From an uncultured Eubacteriaceae bacterium (lineage in GTDB: Bacteria; Bacillota; Clostridia; Eubacteriales; Eubacteriaceae): DNA of 24,740 bases. Under the pieces are notes generated by a model that saw nothing but the letters and a program-made list of their open reading frames with translations, was not told the origin of the DNA and searched no databases. A program made the translations under genes and the position numbers. Within the stretch, counting starts at the first letter, position 1. Every line of letters starts with the position of its first letter. This document shows, in pieces, positions 22,291 to 24,740 of this stretch. Location of the stretch: positions 1 to 24,740 of the forward strand of contig CANRHG010000008.1 of NCBI GenBank assembly GCA_947630385.1, in the 5' to 3' direction.

Positions 22291-22524
22291 GCAATAGTTA
22301 AAAATCTCCTGTAGGTTTTCCTTCAACTACCCGTTTAATTCGACCGGTCACTTGGAAAATCGTAAGAACTTAGCTATCGTCTCTATGGATCAAGATAATT
22401 TTACGACAGAATACCTACACAAAGCTCGGTAGATTACGAGGAATTCCGGGGAAAGTAAGTATAGACGACCAAAATTCCAGATATAAGCTATGAGGGTATC
22501 TTAAGATTTTGGATTGAAAAGTTA

Positions 22525-22661
22525 GGACTATAATGTAAAAAGGTTAAGAGTTTAATGTAAAATCAAAAAAAAATTTAATTTAAACTGACCTTCGGACATT
22601 ATTATTTACAACTTTTCGGCGATTCTGGACATTATTATTTACATGTGTACATTAAAGTTAT
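22525..22661. repeat. IS21-like terminal repeat array
   Basis: GGACATTATTATTTACA occurs twice with a 33-bp period (22594-22610 and 22627-22643), with related GGACTATAATGTAAAA at 22525-22540, TTTAATGTAAAATC at about 22551 and GTACATTAAAG at about 22647. Arrays of this kind occur at ends of IS21-family elements. No transposase gene is present, so it is a remnant or solo end. Confidence 0.5.
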
Positions 22662-22696
22662 GCGACATTTTTCTGGAAAAATTTAATTTAGGGTAT

Positions 22697-22721
22697 AAAA
22701 AAAGACCACTTCCGTGGTCTT
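22697..22721 (-). terminator. Terminator after tRNA-Thr
   Basis: AAGACCAC/GTGGTCTT hairpin with a 4-nt loop followed by seven T residues on the minus strand. Confidence 0.85.
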
Positions 22722-22738
22722 GAATTGCTGACTTAATA

Positions 22739-22814
22739 TGGAGCCATTAATCAGATTTGAACTGATGACCTCTTCCTTACCGAGGAAGTGCTCTACCTCC
22801 TGAGCTATAATGGC
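22739..22814 (-). tRNA. tRNA-Thr (anticodon GGU) with C at position 33
   Basis: 76-nt cloverleaf on the minus strand: acceptor GCCATTA/TAATGGC, D arm GCTC/GAGC, anticodon stem CTTCC/GGAAG, T arm ATCAG/CTGAT with loop TTCAAAT, discriminator T and encoded CCA. The anticodon loop reads TCGGTAA, giving anticodon GGT but a C where the almost invariant U33 should be. All stems pair perfectly, so it looks like a functional gene, not a decayed copy. Confidence 0.92.
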
Positions 22815-22817
22815 AAA

Positions 22818-22902
22818 TGGTGGGAGAAAATGGATTCGAACCATTGTAGGCGTAGCCAACGGATTTACAGTCCGCCCCCTTTAGCCACTCGGGCATTCTC
22901 CC
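22818..22902 (-). tRNA. tRNA-Tyr (anticodon GUA)
   Basis: 85-nt class II tRNA on the minus strand: acceptor GGGAGAA/TTCTCCC, anticodon loop CTGTAAA (GTA), long variable arm, TTCGAAT T loop, discriminator A and CCA. It lies 3 nt upstream of tRNA-Thr and shares its promoter and terminator. Confidence 0.96.
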
Positions 22903-22920
22903 AAATGAATCAGCTTGATA

Positions 22921-22950
22921 ATTATATAACAAACTAAGCTATATTGTCAA
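22921..22950 (-). promoter_or_regulatory. tRNA-Tyr/Thr promoter
   Basis: Perfect TTGACA and TATAAT boxes 18 nt apart on the minus strand, ending 18 nt before the tRNA-Tyr 5' end. Confidence 0.8.
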
Positions 22951-22994
22951 ATACTTTTTAAAAAATTTTTTCAAATTTTTTAGCGACACCAATT

Positions 22995-23022
22995 ATTATA
23001 GCACGTTTTCAAAAAAAGTAAA
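22995..23022 (-). promoter_or_regulatory. Extra extended -10 promoter upstream of the tRNA pair
   Basis: TTTACT, 16 nt, then TATAAT preceded by TGC on the minus strand; begins right at the NYN stop codon. It could give a second, longer tRNA precursor. Confidence 0.5.
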
Positions 23023-23547
23023 CTACTCCGGGTCACCTTTTCTCAATTTTTCGAAGATTTTTTTCGTCTCTCCATCCAGATGTTCACCAAAAACGTTGAC
23101 GGGCTTGGCTTTACGGTCCTCACGGTACTTTTGTTGGCTCTTTTCGTTGTCCTTTAAAACCGTCAAGAACTGTCTACTCGAAAGGCGTTCGGCTCCGGTA
23201 AAGACCGCCATATCCTGGATCAGTCCGTCGGAGGACACCAGTACGGCTCTGGTATATTTTGGACGCTGGTACAAAAACCGCTCGATATAGGTGTCGGCCG
23301 ATTCATCTTTGTTCGTAAAGACGACAAAGACGCCGTCGATGTACTCTTCGGAGTTAAACAGACTACTCCGTCCGGCCGCGTCGAACACGAGAACCGTCTC
23401 AAAACCCGTTGCCCCCGTATAATTGGCGATACGTTCGATCAGCTTTTCACGCATGACGTCGAAGACGTCTTCTTTTAAAACGACGCCTTCTTGTTCCGCC
23501 CACGCGTAAAGTAGATTGTAGCCGTCAATGACCAGATATTCTTTCAC
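23023..23547 (-). CDS. NYN (YacP-like) nuclease
   Basis: 174 residues from GTG 23547, which overlaps the RlmB stop as GTGA. PIN-like NYN fold: YLVIDGYNLLYAW at 4-16 with Asp8, LVFDAAGRSS (about 53-62), TNKDESADTYIER (about 78-90) and VSSDGLIQDMA (about 104-114), which supply the metal-binding aspartates. YacP (Rae1) of Bacillus cleaves mRNA at the ribosome and also follows rlmB, so that role is likely here. The C-terminus is charged and ends in a helix. A tRNA pair with its own promoter follows. Confidence 0.9.
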   Translation of the reverse strand: MKEYLVIDGYNLLYAWAEQEGVVLKEDVFDVMREKLIERIANYTGATGFETVLVFDAAGRSSLFNSEEYIDGVFVVFTNKDESADTYIERFLYQRPKYTRAVLVSSDGLIQDMAVFTGAERLSSRQFLTVLKDNEKSQQKYREDRKAKPVNVFGEHLDGETKKIFEKLRKGDPE

Positions 23548-24377
23548 TGGTGTTGTTGCCTCGCCGCATCGGACAAAATCACAGCCGCCGCTGCCGAAAC
23601 GTTCATCGAGTCTACTTTTCCATAATCCGGAATTCCTACCAAAAAGTCACACAGCTTCTTGATATTTTGGCCCATTCCTGTATCTTCACTACCAAGGACC
23701 AGAGCCAGTTTCCCTTTTAAATCACAGTCGTAATAAGGCGTTCCCGACATGTCCGCGCCCGCGATCCAGTAACCGGCTTCCTTGAGTTTTCCGATCGCCT
23801 GGGCTAGGTTTGCTACCTTTACCAGATCCAGATAAGCCGCAGCTCCCGAAGAGGCTTTGACCGCTGCCGGAGAAAGTCCCGCAGAGCGTCTTGAAGGAAA
23901 GATCACGGCTTTTGCCCCACACACTTCGGCATTTCTAATGATGGCTCCGAAATTGTGCGGGTCGGTGATGTGGTCGCATAAAACGACGATTTCCGACTCT
24001 GTCGAGTTTTTTAAAACATCGTCCAGGCTTTTGTACTCGTAAGGCGCCGTAAGAACCGCCACGCCCTGATGGGGCCTTCCGTCGGCCAGCTCGTCGAGTT
24101 TGGCTTTTTCCACACTTTGAACGACTAAGTTTTTCTTCTTGGCCCGGTCTTTGATCGCGGCCAGGATGTGGTCGGTGTTGTCTTTTAGGATTAGGACCCG
24201 TTCGACCTGAATGTCGCTTTTTAAGACTTCCGTAACGGGGTTTTTACCCACGACGACAAAGTCTTCGCGGTCGATTTCTTCGACTTCGACGGGTCTTTTT
24301 TCTTCTATCTTATTATTCTTATTTTTCTTCTTCTTTTTGCTTCCGCCTTTAGCGAAGCGCAGTCCGTCTTTTTTCAT
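23544..24377 (-). CDS. rlmB: 23S rRNA 2'-O-ribose methyltransferase RlmB (TrmH/SpoU family)
   Basis: 277 residues from ATG 24377; a TTG at 24398 would add seven residues, and neither start has a good Shine-Dalgarno sequence. Both overlap the upstream gene. An N-terminal lysine-rich tail (about 10-25, KKKKKNKNNK) precedes the substrate-binding domain (VVGKNPVTEVLKS) and a linker. The SPOUT methyltransferase domain shows motif 1 (DHITDPHNFGAIIRNAE), motif 2 (LALVLGSEDTGM) and motif 3 (IPDYGKVDSMNVSAAAA), which form the SAM-binding knot and include the catalytic arginine. RlmB methylates G2251 of 23S rRNA; another TrmH-type target is possible, but the rlmB-NYN order is the known Bacillota arrangement. 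Confidence 0.9.
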   Translation of the reverse strand: MKKDGLRFAKGGSKKKKKNKNNKIEEKRPVEVEEIDREDFVVVGKNPVTEVLKSDIQVERVLILKDNTDHILAAIKDRAKKKNLVVQSVEKAKLDELADGRPHQGVAVLTAPYEYKSLDDVLKNSTESEIVVLCDHITDPHNFGAIIRNAEVCGAKAVIFPSRRSAGLSPAAVKASSGAAAYLDLVKVANLAQAIGKLKEAGYWIAGADMSGTPYYDCDLKGKLALVLGSEDTGMGQNIKKLCDFLVGIPDYGKVDSMNVSAAAAVILSDAARQQHQ

Positions 24378-24740
24378 CTCTTTTTGGTAACGGTCCAAAG
24401 TATTCGTAAAAATACGTCAGGATCGTTGAATTGTAGATTTTGCGGTTTTTGGTCGCTTTTTGGCCAAAAACCTTTTGAAAATCGGGATAAGCCGTCAGGA
24501 TAAAATAGCTCCAGTCCGGAAGGCTCCGAAAGACCTTTCCCATTTCCCGGTACAGCCCCTTTAACTTCTTTACTTCCCCGAGGCGCTTTCCGTACGGCGG
24601 GTTGGTAATGAGCACGCCGTATTTCTTTCTCGAGCGTATCTCGCTAAGCGGTAGTTTTTGAAAAGCCACCAGGTCCGTGACGCCCGCTTTGTGCGCGTTG
24701 ATTCGGGCCTGTTTTAAGGAAGCGGAATCGATGTCCGAAC
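24349..24740 (-). CDS. RlmL/YpsC-type class I RNA methyltransferase, C-terminal part
   Basis: The coding strand enters from beyond the window, so only about 130 C-terminal codons are present. The frame is open to the edge and reads SDIDSASLKQARINAHKAGV, a SAM-binding motif, before the NPPYGKRLGE catalytic motif that defines THUMP-type N2-guanine methyltransferases (RlmL/RlmK, YpsC). An internal GTG at 24669 is not the true start. The end of the gene overlaps rlmB by at least 29 nt, so the two are probably co-transcribed. The THUMP domain itself lies outside the window. Confidence 0.9.
   Translation of the reverse strand, partial: SDIDSASLKQARINAHKAGVTDLVAFQKLPLSEIRSRKKYGVLITNPPYGKRLGEVKKLKGLYREMGKVFRSLPDWSYFILTAYPDFQKVFGQKATKNRKIYNSTILTYFYEYFGPLPKRDEKRRTALR

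Noticed and set aside
22084..22326. 80-codon minus-strand ORF
   Set aside because: It runs out of phase with the protein-like fragments of the pseudogene on the same strand.

Overview
The window is a Bacillota-type chromosome segment, most likely from the Clostridia. The pointers are ChW repeats at the end of a giant secreted protein, a methionine synthase with its reactivation domain on a separate gene, QueH, a type III toxin remnant, and tRNA genes with encoded CCA. The genus cannot be read from the sequence. Almost all housekeeping genes lie on the minus strand and have moderate GC. The spacers and accessory stretches are much richer in AT. || Layout. 1-710: accessory stretch holding the 5' end of a toxN/AbiQ-like type III toxin gene that runs into an array of short direct repeats, with a leader promoter and terminator hairpin upstream. 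712-1898: tRNA-Gln(CUG) and a membrane/coiled-coil protein. 2281-2818: three tiny plus-strand ORFs for hydrophobic peptides, then a strong terminator. 2877-2963: tRNA-Leu(CAA). 3060-8991: a tightly packed minus-strand operon, in transcription order metH-reactivation protein, metH, small membrane protein, queH, DJ-1/PfpI protein, histidine phosphatase, aroD, aroK, with ATGA-type or larger overlaps at most joints. 9019-12236: upstream minus-strand genes for a RelB/DinJ-like antitoxin, a two-domain Cna-B-like membrane protein, a VTC (polyphosphate polymerase-type) protein and a bactofilin-like membrane protein. 12237-13337: AT-rich, gene-free DNA with a strong terminator and a 24-bp inverted-repeat pair flanking 393 bp, just before the giant gene. 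13338-18239: 1633-residue secreted protein with Big_2-like and ChW repeats. 18240-19520: gene-poor, hairpin-rich spacer with 55-bp tandem repeats and gene remnants. 19521-21803: secreted protein with DUF5648-like C-terminal repeats, convergent with the giant gene. 21804-22738: promoter/leader, a decayed gene and IS21-like end repeats. 22739-22902: tRNA-Thr(GGU), carrying C at position 33, and tRNA-Tyr(GUA). 23023-24740: NYN nuclease, RlmB, and the 3' part of an RlmL/YpsC-type RNA methyltransferase. || How the genes fit together. The 3-9 kb operon mixes one-carbon/methionine metabolism (a MetH without activation domain plus its partner protein in trans), queuosine synthesis (QueH) and two shikimate steps (AroD, AroK). 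The right edge is an RNA-modification/processing cluster (methyltransferase, RlmB, NYN) transcribed towards the tRNA pair. The two large secreted proteins are probably surface-exposed or released. Their neighbourhood carries the clearest signs of rearrangement: a compositional break inside the giant gene, a candidate invertible leader, tandem repeats and pseudogene pieces. || Strongest leads for follow-up: the inverted repeats before the giant gene, the broken type III toxin locus, the small-peptide cluster, the tRNA-Thr lacking U33, and a terminator that abuts the start codon of the MetH reactivation gene.
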